This document shows positions 27,111 through 40,655 of a stretch of 64,000 bases of DNA, piece after piece. A program made the translations under genes and the position numbers. The notes under the pieces were generated by a model. The model had not been told where the DNA came from. It saw only the letters and a list, made by a program, of their open reading frames with translations, and ran no database searches. Source of the DNA: Utricularia gibba (taxonomy: Eukaryota > Streptophyta > Magnoliopsida > Lamiales > Lentibulariaceae); NCBI GenBank assembly GCA_002189035.1, contig NEEC01000002.1:5851001-5915000 (forward strand), in the 5' to 3' direction. Positions within the stretch are counted from its first letter, which is position 1. The number at the start of each line of letters is the position of its first letter.

Positions 27111-30100
27111 CCTGAAACAGACCACTCTCCACAGTCACACCAACACAAAAAACAAAAAAACGACTGTGAGTGAATCAATTCCTCTGCAAACCCCCTCCCC
27201 CATTACATTATTCTCTTGTTTTTTTACCATCCCAATACCCAAGTAATTCACAGTTTCTCGTCCACTGGTCTTTATACTGTGCTTAACAAGAATGCGATTA
27301 GGGTTTACACACTTAAAGAAAAAAGAAAAAGGGTGGAAATGATTAGTCGACATGATTGAATCATTGCAGGGAAACAAACCAGAGGAGGAGGGAGATGATC
27401 AAGGCGCAAGGTGAGAGTGGTGCATTATTGAGGAATGTTTCTCTTGGGAACAACATACACGTCAGCAGGGGGCCAACATGGTGACATTTTTGTTGACTAC
27501 TTGGGACTTTGATTGTAATTTTTAATTTTTTTTGTTTCAAAACGCATGATAATTATCTTATTTTGGAAAAATAATAATAAAAAACCAACCTTCAACTGAT
27601 TTATTTATTTATTTATTTTCATTGAAACCTTGAAGTGGCAATATCACGTGGCTAAAACATGCTGCCTCAAGGTCACGCACGACTCGCTACAGCGTTGAAA
27701 ATTGGAGGAGGACAAATTTGACCATACATGCAGGTGGGAGCCACACCTTATCATGTGCTTTGCACGTGGTTGAGATAAAATGTTTTTTAAAGTAAAATTA
27801 AGGTGATTAATAATAATAAAGTGCTTTTATTTTAATTTTTACCTTTACTCCTGGTCCTGTAGGAGGAAATATAATAAATAATTTGAATTTCATAGAGCCT
27901 GCGCCAGAGGGGCCAATGCTTCACCACTCGTGCGCCCAGCCACGTGCCCCTCCTTTGTCTCTACTGTTTGTTACTTATTCTCTCTGTCTATTAATATTTA
28001 TATTTTTTGGAATAATTTATATTTTGAAAAACCAATGTAGAAATAATTATGTTATGATTTTTGTTTAAAAAAATAAAAATTCAGAAGCACTATTTATCTC
28101 AAAAAAACCGCAGAAATCAAATTCTATTCTAGTGGAAATCACTATTTTAAAAGAGTAGTAAAATTGGTTTCAATTTTTTTTAATATAGTAGCAAAATAAT
28201 ATTCACCATTTTGATATAAATAACTCTAATTATTTGAAATTATTGGTACTATTAATTCTCAAATTATTTAATTATTTGGAAAAATTAATATCCAAATAAT
28301 CGTTCTAGTTTTTAAATAATTAAAAATTAATTGCGCTCAATGTTCAATTAATGGAAGATAAAAAAAATATCTAAAATATAAAATTATAGAGATTAATTAT
28401 GTCACATATGCTAAAGTTATGCAGGCATATGAAACTTTGGAAATTGATTTTATTAATGAGGACCAATTACACAATTGATATTAAAAATAAAGATTAATTT
28501 TCTCAAAATGTTAAAATTTAGGATTTTTTATGTAATTCTCTCCTACCATAATAACTGCATTACTATAAAATCTATCAAATTTTTTAAAAAATATCGGTTT
28601 CTTTTTGTGTTTAAAAATCGAGAGATGATGGTCGTAGTTGCGAAAGAGATGTTGTAAGAGCAAGTTGGTGTGCATCACAATTATTTAAAAAATAAAAAAT
28701 CATTTCATAATTTTTTAATAAAATAAAAATAAAACCGACACGAGGGGATGGGGTTTGGGCAAGAGTACAGGCGCATGGGCATCAAGATTGACACACGAGA
28801 GTGTAAGAAGAGAGGAGAGGTGTGGGCTACCCACATGAAGCCATGATGATGATGGAGAGAGCATGCATCAGTCAATGGAGATGTGTCGGCCAGAAAAAAT
28901 GCAAGCACTGAAGTGAACACAAACTCACACAAGAACCCAATCTCCATGGACCGGACCCTAATTTATAATTAATATGAAGAATTTAACTTTTAAGTTTCAA
29001 AATTACATTATATATTTCTCACCGTTTTTTTTTTGTAAATAGTTTATCTTCTAACTTACGAAATTGTATGTTCAACTTCTGATATTGCTAAAATTAATTA
29101 ATTTTAACTTTAATATTATTATAACGATGCATTATATAATCATTTTTACTTTGAATCATGTAAAACATGAATGCGATATAATCATAGTCAATTCGAATAA
29201 TATGATATATAAACATGATATAACCTTAATTTGATTCATCAAACTTCAGACACAAATACAAAAAGTACTAACACACAATTTTATTAAGTTTGAAATTAGA
29301 GTTTGTTTCACGGCGTTGTAAATAAGTTCATATTTTAAAAATTTTGAAAATCATTTAAATTTTAGTTATATGATTTTGACACTTGAAATATTTTTTTGTA
29401 ATTTTAAAATTTGAAGATTAAATTCTTTATACTAATTGAAACTTATGATATTATTTTTGTAATTTTCTCATTAATTTTCTATATTTTTTGACAATGTATA
29501 TTATATACATTTTTTAAAAATTGATATTTAAATAAGTATTTGTTAGAAATGGATAATTAGTTGAACACTATTTTCAAATACACAAAGTATAAATCATATT
29601 AAAACAATGTTATGTAAAATTTTTGAAGTATATTTCTATTTTTCAAAAAATAAAAATAATTTTATTTTAAAATAATATAAATTATAAAAGTAATTCTATT
29701 AAAAATACTTTTAAAATTATAATATAAAAATTATTTTTAAAAAAGTAATAAGTATTTTACTTTTTAATTCTTATTTCTATTTTTTAAAATAATTTTAAAA
29801 GAATAAAAATAGTTTCCAAAAGTTTTTACACAATAATGTTTAAACTCGTTTTTGGTAAATTAGGGGTACTTTAGTCAAATCATAATTCGCAGTTCAGTCT
29901 GCGTCTTTAAAACATCTCCGGCTTTCCCCCAATGCAAGCTTCGAGTTCTCGGCATCGGGTGTAGGGTTTGCATTTTCGTCGTTGAAAGTTCTGCTCCAGT
30001 ATAATTGGAAAGCCCTAGGGAAGTGATTTACATCGCTCTCTAGGGTTTGCAAGCGTCCATTTCGCGCATCTTTGCTGGTTCTCTTTTTGCGGAATCGCTT

Positions 30101-30363
30101 TGGAGTTGGATATTCGGGGCATCGGAAAGAGCTTGGCGACTGTAAGTGCTCGTTACTTGGTTTTTGTTTTTTCGTTCTGGATTTGTGGCAGTACGACCGG
30201 GAGCCTGCCGTTGAATCTATTTTCAATTCTATTTGAGGCGGAACCCTCGGGTTTTTTTGAACCGTATCGATATACTGAAATGAATCCGTGAGTTACCTCG
30301 TTAGCATCGGAAATTTGTGATGTTTTGAACTCGAATTGAGATAAATGGTTTTGGAATTTGACT
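27111..30363. other. Gene-poor spacer between RTFL and TAF8
   Basis: 27111-27480 is probably the RTFL 3' UTR. A (TTTA)n microsatellite lies near 27600-27618. Two CACGTG G-boxes are visible (about 27646 and 27941). 28000-29880 is very AT-rich. A small higher-GC island at 28720-28960 has an 80-codon minus ORF that I do not support (see rejected). 29890-30363 is the TAF8 leader and likely contains a 5' UTR intron. Confidence 0.4.
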
Positions 30364-31059
30364 ATGAACGATGAAATGAGAGGGGAGAAAGATGAGCAGG
30401 ATAAACGAATTATTCGACCTGGTTGTGATGATTTTGGCAGAGAAATAGCAAGAATTGCTGTTGCCCAAGTGTGTCAGACCGTTGGATTCGAGACATTTTA
30501 CGAATCTGCTCTGGATTCTCTAGCTGGCATCGCCATTAGATACATCGTTGAATTGGGCAAGAGCTCAAAGTTTTATGCGAGCGTATCTGGAAGGACTGAC
30601 TGCAATATATTTGACGTTGCTCACACTTTGGAAGACTTTGCCCCTTCTAAGGATACTTCAAAGCTTCATTCTCATTGTGTGGTTAACAGTGGTATCATGT
30701 TGGAGCTTGAGAAGTACGTAGAGACTGCTGAGGAGATACCTTTTGCACAACCCTTGCCGAGATTTCCTGGCATCAGATATCCAAACCGGATACCAAGTTT
30801 CTCACAAGTAGGAGAAGCACCGAAGTCAAAGCATATACCAGCTTGGCTGCCAGCGTTTCCCGATCCTCACACATACATCCAAACACCTGTTTGGAATGAC
30901 AGGGTCACTGATCCTCGTAGTGATAAGATTGAGCTAGCAAGGCAGCACAGAAAGGCTGAAAGGTCGTTACTGAACTTGCACCAACGGCTGCTATCAAGTG
31001 GATTGCAGGAGGGAACTAACACCCCCATTTTGAAAACCCATTCACACATATACCCCAGA

Positions 31060-31091
<32 letters not shown>

Positions 31092-31412
31092 GTAGAAGAA
31101 GAAAAAGTCTCCCCAGTAAGCATTCCAGCAGAGAAGTCTGAAACGCTGCTACAGACATTCTCACCTGCAATCGAAGCAATGAGAGATAGGTTGCATTCTG
31201 AGGGTGCTCCTAGCAAGAGACCTCGTGTAATCTTGGAGTTCAAAAGCAATAAAAGGTTGTTGGGCGAACCGGTTGATATGATGATTCAGTGCGTGGCTCT
31301 TGGGAAGAAGGAGCCATGGTTTGGACGTGATGGGGTGAAGGATGATAAGAAAAGAAGGGTTGAGTTTATGCTGAGACAGTCTTTGGAAAACCAGCTTGAG
31401 GGCTTCCACTGA
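30364..31412 (+). CDS. TAF8: TFIID subunit TAF8; one-base frame break at an AAG repeat
   Basis: TAF8 is a histone-fold subunit of TFIID that pairs with TAF10. A single coding exon of 1049 bases is one short of 350 codons. The N-terminal bromodomain-associated histone fold (REIARIAVAQVCQTVGFETF, then SALDSLAGIAIRYI) is followed by the conserved TAF8 C-terminal region (IPAWLPAFPDPHTYIQTPVW) and a LARQHRKAERSLLNLHQRL helix. The N-terminal frame runs into a (AAG)n tract at 31063-31089 read as poly-Lys, then stops. The downstream frame reads the same tract as poly-Glu and continues VEEEKVSPVSIPAEKSE to the natural end LENQLEGFH. Family tails are acidic here, so the second reading is the expected one. 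One base is missing at the start of the repeat (31050-31070). Confidence 0.88.
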
Positions 31413-32567
31413 AAAGTGCTGAGCCTCTTCCCTGGTTCAATCAACCATGGGGATTCCTTTTGGTTCGGTAGTGTTCATCTGTGTTGTCAATTCTACGGAT
31501 AAACTGAACTTTGAAAGTTAGAGGGTGATAACGCGAATTGGTTTGAGTAATATATCAATATGATATATTAAATAATTATTAAAAAATACATTCGAGAATG
31601 ACATCCCACTTGAAGTATCTCGGAGATGTTTTAATACTATAGTATAATGTTTAATTATTTGTGAATAATATTTTTTATATATATTTTGAACGTGATACAT
31701 AACTGCACATTATTTGATAAATCTTTTTTAATGGGGAATTTTAAAAAAAATGCACTCCGGAGGTCAAGAATTTCACCTACAATTCTGCGTTATGCCCCCC
31801 GTAAGGCTCCTGCTCTGTTCTTCCGCTCCTTGTGATTCTGGTGCGGAGTCCCGTTAGTCTGGTTCATTTGTCTCCATTTTTCAATGACCTTGAAAACATC
31901 CGATCTTCGATTTTTGTTTTTCTGGTAGAGTTTTGGTGGCGGCAGCTGTAGTTCTTGGGCAGGGCGTTTTTGAATTCGATTCCTGGTGAGTTACTTTGCT
32001 CGATAAAAGGATCCGATTTTATTTTCCGACGTTTATGTTGAGGAATCAACTAGGGTTTGCGGTGTGGTGATTTTTGGGTGGCAATATCCGATCTTTGAAT
32101 GCTGTTTGAGCAGGAATTGGGCTTCTGTGACCAGATGTTTGCTGATAGTTTTTTAGGGCTAGGGGCCGTAAATTTATTAATTCTTAACATCTGTGGTACT
32201 CTAAAGCTTATGAATTGATGGAAATGGTGGTCAGGTTTATATTGTGTCGTTTTAATTACGAAGCGAGAAGTGCAAATGCAGTTCTGGATTGTTGTATAAT
32301 TGAATGATTCGTGGTTGTTTTTTGGAAACCCTACAGTGGGGGTTTTTCGCTAAATGATCTTGAGGTTTAGGCCGTCATGGCTCATTCTAGAGTTTAGTTT
32401 CCAAATAATTTTTTTACAGGGATTTTTCTCTTTATCCAGGTTTTCCCCCGTTGGGAATCACCGGCTATTGAAGTGTGATCACATGCATGATTCCAGGAAA
32501 GGCATGTACTAGTGAGAGCACATTTGCTATGGGATTGTTATACAGAGGTATCAGTTCCATCTGATTG
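31413..32567. other. TAF8 3' flank and leader of the trihelix/kinase gene
   Basis: 31413-31760 is AT-rich. 31780-32567 has the T-rich, moderately GC texture of a 5' UTR with introns; possible acceptors occur at TTTTTTACAG and CTTTATCCAG near 32420-32440. No coding region was seen. Confidence 0.4.
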
Positions 32568-34856
<2,289 letters not shown>

Positions 34857-35709
34857 TTCCTTTGCATCGTCTCCGTGCTTCTTGTGTGTTGCAGTGTATG
34901 ATGATTCGTAGGGAGAGAGAAGGAGGTGCTTTTGTATGCAGTTAACGGTTACAAGTAGTTAGTTAGTGGACATGGGGGCTCTTCTCTGGTCTCTCGTTGT
35001 AATTTATTGGGAGGATTTCATTATAATTCCTTTTTTGTTAACGTTTTTAATCTTGGGAATTAAAACATTTCCTCAATTTATTCAAAACCAAAACATATCA
35101 TAAGGGGGTGTTTTGCATCATTTTTATTATTATTAACTTATAAGTTAATGAACTTATAAGTCAATTATAAATGCATAATGTTTAATTTGATAAACTTAAT
35201 TTATAATTAGCTAAATTTATAAGAAAAAAATAATTATGTTTTTTTACTTATAAACGTAACTCATAAGTAATTTAAAAATATTACTTTAAAATCAATTATA
35301 AGTAATAAGTAAAACACTTGTATAAATTATAATAACTTATAATCAATTAAAATAATTTTTAATCAATACAAAACACCTCCATTATAATTTCTCATAATAC
35401 TAACGTTTTATTATGAAGTATTTAAATGGAATTTTATTACTAATAAATTATATTATCTTTAGTAATAATATCAAAGAATAATAATATTTAAATAATTATC
35501 TGCACTTGCATCTCACATGTACGGATTTAAAAATTTGAGAATACATGAATATGATTACAGATTACATGGATTCATAAAATTTAGATATATTAGTATTTAA
35601 AATAAAATTATTTATTCCTAGTTCTCCGGCATCCCATGATGATGAAATTGAGGCTTGGTTAGATATAAACTCCTCCTAACAGGAATTACCTGAAGCTTAA
35701 AGGAAACAG
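34857..35709. other. Spacer with MITE-like element
   Basis: 34857-35040 is probably the 3' UTR of the trihelix/kinase gene. 35104-35380 is a MITE-like inverted repeat, listed separately. The remainder is AT-rich without ORFs. Confidence 0.4.
35104..35380. mobile_element. MITE-like element with GGNGGTGTTTTG termini
   Basis: The left terminus GGGGGTGTTTTGCAT (35104-35118) and the reverse complement of the right terminus, GGAGGTGTTTTGTAT (35366-35380), differ at 2 of 15 positions. The interior is AT-rich and rich in ACTTATAAGT-type palindromes. A TAA precedes the left end, but no matching TAA directly follows the right end, so the target duplication is unclear. It probably belongs to the Tourist/PIF class. 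Confidence 0.5.
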
Positions 35710-35930
35710 ATGAGGATGGTTGTTTGTGCCAATGGCTCCAGCCCTGATCATCATCAATTGAGTGAATCCAGCAGCAAGCTCGTCTCTGCACTCAGTGATC
35801 TGTATTGGGTAAGCTCGTCACTTGTTTATTCAGGTCTTGCACATCTGAGTTTGGTCTTCCACTGTTGCAGCTGGACTCCTTTGGACCTCTAGATTTGAAG
35901 ATACCATCATGTAGGTATAGCGCGGTGTGA
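35710..35930 (+). CDS. Candidate small two-exon protein of unknown function (52 aa)
   Basis: The ATG at 35710 opens a frame MRMVVCANGSSPDHHQLSES followed by SSKLVSALSDLYW. A donor TGG/GTAAGC (after 35808) and an acceptor CTGTTGCAG (35870) would join it to LDSFGPLDLKIPSCRYSAV, then TGA at 35928-35930. The intron is short (62 nt) but both sites are strong, the phases agree, and the composition is coding-like compared with the surroundings. I do not recognise the family. It could instead be a leader ORF or a non-coding transcript, and the reading without splicing gives a different 60-aa peptide. Confidence 0.4.
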
Positions 35931-36552
35931 ATCTGCAACAACCATGGCTCCGGCATATTATAGTAACGAGATGGGAGAGGTTTGTAGCCTCTGTGAGATG
36001 TCAATATGATGATGATGATGATGGATGTAGCAGAGAAAGTGATTGTAACCTGAATGCACATGATGTTTAACTCTGGTGGCCCTCTTCTTGTTGGGTGGAT
36101 CCATCTCCTCTGCAATGGAAAATCCAACCTGAACAGGACGGGTGGCTCAGGCATCTCATTCATGTGTTTACGACAAAGTTACCTGAAATATTTTTACACA
36201 GAAAGCAAATCGTTCATTTCATACACACATTAGAAATTTCAAACTTGCATTTTCTCACCGTTTTCGTTGAGAATGACAAGTGGATGAAACACAACCGTCG
36301 AAGGGATGCGCCCCACAACAACCGACAGATGTTGAACATACACAGACATGAAAAAGGCATTGGGTCCAACCCATGAGTCATGTGGCTCTTGAACGTAGAT
36401 CAGACAGCAGCATCCGCCCCCTGCAGTAGACCAGCAGAGATCATTCTAAGGAGCGGAAATAATAACCATTAACAAAAAGGAAGCAGATGGACGAGCCCCA
36501 TGGCGGTTATAAATTGGGTGTGGAAAGCACTCGGAGGAGGTGAAGGAGAAGC
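35931..36552. other. Spacer and UGT promoter
   Basis: No supported gene. A GATGATGAT run lies near 36008-36022. The final 60 bases contain the UGT TATA box and leader. Confidence 0.4.
36507..36514 (+). promoter_or_regulatory. TATA box of the UGT86A-like gene
   Basis: TTATAAAT lies 39-46 bases upstream of the ATG at 36553, implying a short leader of about 10-15 nt. It sits in otherwise GC-richer DNA (CCCCATGGCGG before it), which makes the box stand out. Confidence 0.6.
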
Positions 36553-38079
36553 ATGGAGAAGGCAAACCAGAAGCCTCATGCGGTTATGATCCCGTACCCT
36601 CTTCAAGGCCACATAATCCCCTTTGCCAACCTCGCAGTTCAGCTAGCCACCAGTCACTCCTTCACCATCACCTTCGTCAACACTGAAGTTAACCACCTTC
36701 GCATCTCCCGGGCCAACGACGGCCAGGAAGACATTTTCGCCTCCGCCCGCAGCTCCGGCATCGATGTCCGTTATGCCACCGTCTCAGATGGCTTTCCCAT
36801 TGAATTCGACCGGTCCCTCCACCATAGCCGTTTCCTGGAGGAACTGCTGGTTAGCTTCGAATCTAGAATCGACCAACTGATTGGGCGATTGATCCAGGAG
36901 GATCCATCCATCAATACGTTGATCACGGATACCTTCTACGTTTGGACATCAAGAATAGCGAGGAAGTACGGTCTCGCTAGCGTTTCGTTCTTCACGGAGC
37001 CTGCACTTGTTCTCACTATCTACTACCATTCTGATCTTCTGAAGAAGCATGGCCATTTTGGTTCCGAGGGTAAGTTCAATCAACTCCGTCGAATTTTCAC
37101 CTTGTTCTTGTGCTAACCTTTTTCCTCGACAGAGAATCGAAAAGATCCCATCGATTATATACCTGGAGTGAAATCGATTCTGCCAACGGACTTGATGTCC
37201 TTCTACCAAGAAAGAGAGATTGTGTCAGTGATTGAGCACAAGATTCTGGCGATAGCATTCCTGGATGCTCAATTGCTGGATTTCATTCTCTGCAACACGA
37301 TTCAAGAGCTAGAAGAAGAAGCAGTTTCAGCTCTGGAAAAGAAACAGCCGTTCTACGCAATCGGACCCATTTTCCCACCCGGTTTCACCAAAAGCATCAT
37401 CTCCACGAGCCTCTGGTCAGAGTCAAACTGCACCCAGTGGCTCGACTCAAAACCTCGAGGCTCTGTTCTTTACGTCTCGTTCGGAAGCTACGCGCACGCG
37501 ACGAAACGAGAAGTCGAGGAATTAGCCCACGGGTTACTCCTCAGCGAAGTCAATTTCTTACTGGTGGTTCGATCTGACATTGTCAGCTCGGATGAACCAG
37601 ATTTCCTTCCGCCGGGATTCGTTGATCGCGCCGCCGAGAGGGGTTTGCTCGTGGAGTGGTGCTCTCAAATCCAGGTGATTTCGCATCCAAGCGTCGGAGG
37701 ATTCTTGACGCATTGTGGATGGAATTCGATCTTGGAGAGCGTCCACGTTGGTGTCCCGATGATATGTTACCCTTTGTTGACGGATCAATTCACAAATCGG
37801 AGGCTGGTGGTGGATGATTGGAAGGTTGGGGTCAATTTGAGGGATGAGAAAATTCTGACGAGAGAAGAGGTTGCGGCTAAGATAAGGTTCCTGATGGAGG
37901 AGAAGACGTCCAAAAAGATCAGGGAGAAAATGCAGACGGTGCGGGGAATCCTGAAGGCCGCCACCGCCGACGTCGGATCATCGGCGGCGAATATAGCGCG
38001 GTTTGTTGTAGATTTGAAGGCCAAGATTGCAGTGAACGCCCAAAAGAATAAGTTCCAAGGAAATAATATCCCATACTAG
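36553..38079 (+). CDS. UDP-glycosyltransferase, UGT86A-type
   Basis: A family 1 glycosyltransferase that transfers sugar from UDP-sugar to a small-molecule acceptor in the cytosol. Two exons (36553-37069, 37133-38079) give 487 aa. The N-terminal acceptor-binding half begins KPHAVMIPYPLQGHIIPFAN, with the presumed catalytic His20. A TDTFYVWTSRIA segment supplies the usual Asp. The C-terminal PSPG box runs from WCSQIQVISHPSVGGFLTHC through GWNSILESVHVGVPMICYPL to LTDQ. SVLYVSFGSYAHATKREVEE and the short first half fit the UGT86A group. The intron lies after HFGSE, just before the DYIPGV motif. The frame is intact. The acceptor substrate cannot be inferred; no biosynthetic partners sit nearby. 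Confidence 0.94.
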
Positions 38080-38579
38080 CTATTACAATTTTTCTTCCTA
38101 GTTTTTCTTATTGTGATAAATAAATAGGCAAAAATTGCCTATTATTTTGAGTAATTTTCCTAAATATATACCATAATTTATAGTAGCTTTTTTATATATA
38201 TTTTTTAATTTTCCTATAATAAGTATAATATTTTAAAATATTTTAATAGCTTCAACAATTTTAGGAGGAATATTTTAATTAAATTATTGCTATCTATATC
38301 CAATAATTTTAAATATGAATAATTGTTTATACTAAATTTTTTTATAAGAAAAATATCAATTTTTGGTATCATCAAACTGTTCTTACAAATTATTCCTGGG
38401 TTTTTTTGATTATTTAAAATAATGCTTTTTGTTTGTTTAAAATCAAATAATCAATGGATTAAGGGCGTTTAAGCCCATTTCGTATCCAGGAACCGCGCAA
38501 GCCCATCGAAGAAGACAGAACAACTTTCAGCGATCGATGTCACCGCCGGCGAGTGTCTTCAGTATCACGAGACGAAGCA
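38080..38579. other. UGT 3' flank and EMC5 leader
   Basis: AT-rich to about 38460, with TATATATATT stretches. The final 100 bases are the GC-richer EMC5 leader. Nothing else was seen. Confidence 0.4.
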
Positions 38580-39728
38580 ATGGGTTTCAGCTTCGAGGCC
38601 GGGGTTCTCGGTGTCGTCATTCTAGCGCACGCTGCTCACGCCACTATTCAATGTAAGATTAAAACTTTTGATTACAACTTCTCCGAACTCGAGATCCGTA
38701 AATCCTATTTGTTTTAAACGATTCATTTGTTTTTTCAGATCGATCCTTCCTCAAGATTATAGGAGATGAGTTCTCTGGGCCTCCATTCGCCGTATGGTTA
38801 ATTTTGATAGTAACTGTGATTACCGTCTGTCGTGTTTGATCAGTTCCTAGATTTGCCAATTTTCATGTGGGGACGGGGTAAATTATGCAGGTGGTGTTGG
38901 AGCTGTTGGCAGGTTTGGGTTTTTGCCTGTGGGCTGCCTTGACTGTGCCTGGAAAGTTCTTGTCCATACGTCCCCAGGACGATGAAAACAGGTTTTTGAT
39001 CCTTTCTTCTTCTACTTCCATTTTCCATACAATGATACAATTCAGTATGGATAAAGATTCCTAGAGAAACTGGGTGAATATTGAGCTTTTCCTGTAGAAA
39101 ATTGGGAGGTGGAATCAGGTCTAGATACAGTTTGATCAGGTCCTTTGTATAATCTTTCTTTGGTTTGTGCGAAAAAAATTGGGAAATGCCTGAGTTGACA
39201 GAGCATCCGAGGTGAAACATAATCTCTGGTTTGCCCAACGAACAATTTAAGTATTTGGGTGGTTAAAAAGTTGGTATTTACCAGGGGCTTCCCTTACCAT
39301 TCCAATGATCTGAGATCCTGGAAGCAGTTCTGTCGTATATCTTTAAATGCAAAAACTTAAAATCTCAACAAGGATGAGAATATTTCAATGAGCAAGACAG
39401 CTTTACTTCATTTTGATACAGAAGAGGTATTATTTTGTAGAGTTATTTCATGCCAAGAATTTCCCAGCCATTTCTCCAATGGGGAAATGATGTTCGAATA
39501 TTCACATGCATATTGCACCATATCTGATCTCTGGTCTTCAGTATTCGCATTTTAGGTTGTTTTAGATCGACATTAGTATTCTTAGATTGTTCGTTCAGTC
39601 TTTTATGCTTGTGTGATATCAGGGTGGTGGCTCTGCCTGCAAATCTGGATTTCATGATCTTCAACCACCGAGGCAAAGCGTTTCCGTTGGCCACCACGAA
39701 CAGCAAACCTTCTGGTTATTTGCTTTAG
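38580..39728 (+). CDS. EMC5: ER membrane protein complex subunit 5 / MMGT-like protein
   Basis: EMC5 (MMGT1) is a small membrane subunit of the ER insertase that inserts tail-anchored and multipass proteins; it was earlier described as a magnesium transporter. Four exons (38580-38652, 38739-38791, 38891-38991, 39623-39728) give 110 aa with consistent phases. There are two hydrophobic segments: VLGVVILAHAAHATIQ near the N-terminus, and VVLELLAGLGFCLWAALTV in the middle. The family signatures EFSGPP, VPGKFLSI, NRVVALPANLDFMIFNHRGK and the aromatic tail are all present. The 631-nt third intron is long relative to the gene. The frame is intact. Confidence 0.93.
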
Positions 39729-40655
39729 CAGCATTGAATTGTAAGCAGTTGGATTAGGACCGTCTGTGTGAAGCTTTGATTTGATAGACTTTATACAAAT
39801 GATATGTTTGGTACGTTTATTTAAACTACTAAACATATATTAGGGTTAACCGAACCGAAACTAAATCGAAATTGAATTAAAAATAGAAATACATAAAGTA
39901 TATACTTATCTAAAAAAAGGATTAATTCAGCAAATAACCAAATTAATCGATAACTGATTTATGCCAAATTTTACTAACAAAAACCCAATCGAATTTTTCA
40001 GTTTCCGTTTGGTTCGATTAATCAATTTTCTTGATTACTAATCGAATTTTACTCTGCCATACATGCATGTTTTAAAATTAGACATATTTTGTGTAATTTA
40101 TAAAATATTTGAATAATTCATATAATCATATTTATCAAAAATTTTATCTAATTTGAGGTTTTTTAATCAATCAAGTGTATGGTATATGTCATATGTATTT
40201 ATTACATATAATAATATTATATATATATATATATGTAATAAATACTTATTAACATATAGATTTTGAATATAATAATATAATGTATGTCTATCAAATGTGT
40301 TCAAAAGATTATCATTTCAGTGTGATTCAAAAGTGCCAAGAGCGAACACTCTATTTTCAATTTTTCCCGGAAAGAATTAAACATTATTCCAAAATTATAA
40401 TTTTGAGAAAATGCTAATAAAAATAGACTATACGATATTCATGATTTTTCCTTTTTAAGATAAAAAAATTAATATTAAAAATAATAATTTGTAATAGGGC
40501 AAAATGTTGATATTAAATTGAATAATACAGAAAATAAAAAAGAAAGAGAAAATCTGAAGTCTTGAAATTCGGGAGACAGAAGTCCTCCTTTTTCCGAAGT
40601 TGAGAGGGCAGTCACTCGAACTCAATGCTGCAGCATCCATCTCCATTTTTCTGCT
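39729..40655. other. AT-rich spacer with (TA)n palindrome
   Basis: Contains a (TA)n run at about 40213-40231 flanked by the inverted TATTTATTACATA and TATGTAATAAATA. No coding region was seen before the PTST leader (about 40560-40655). Confidence 0.45.
40195..40245. repeat. Near-perfect palindrome around a (TA)n microsatellite
   Basis: TATTTATTACATATAATAAT and, after the (TA)n core, TATGTAATAAATA form inverted arms able to make a hairpin or cruciform. It is a simple repeat, probably unstable in length. Confidence 0.55.

Noticed and set aside
28705-28947. 80-codon minus-strand ORF with a hydrophobic N-terminus (MEIGFLCEFVFTSVLAFFLA)
   Set aside because: It resembles a secreted peptide, but the tail runs into AT-rich DNA (FYFYFIKKL), no family is recognisable, and no splice or promoter support is visible. 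A chance ORF is as likely.
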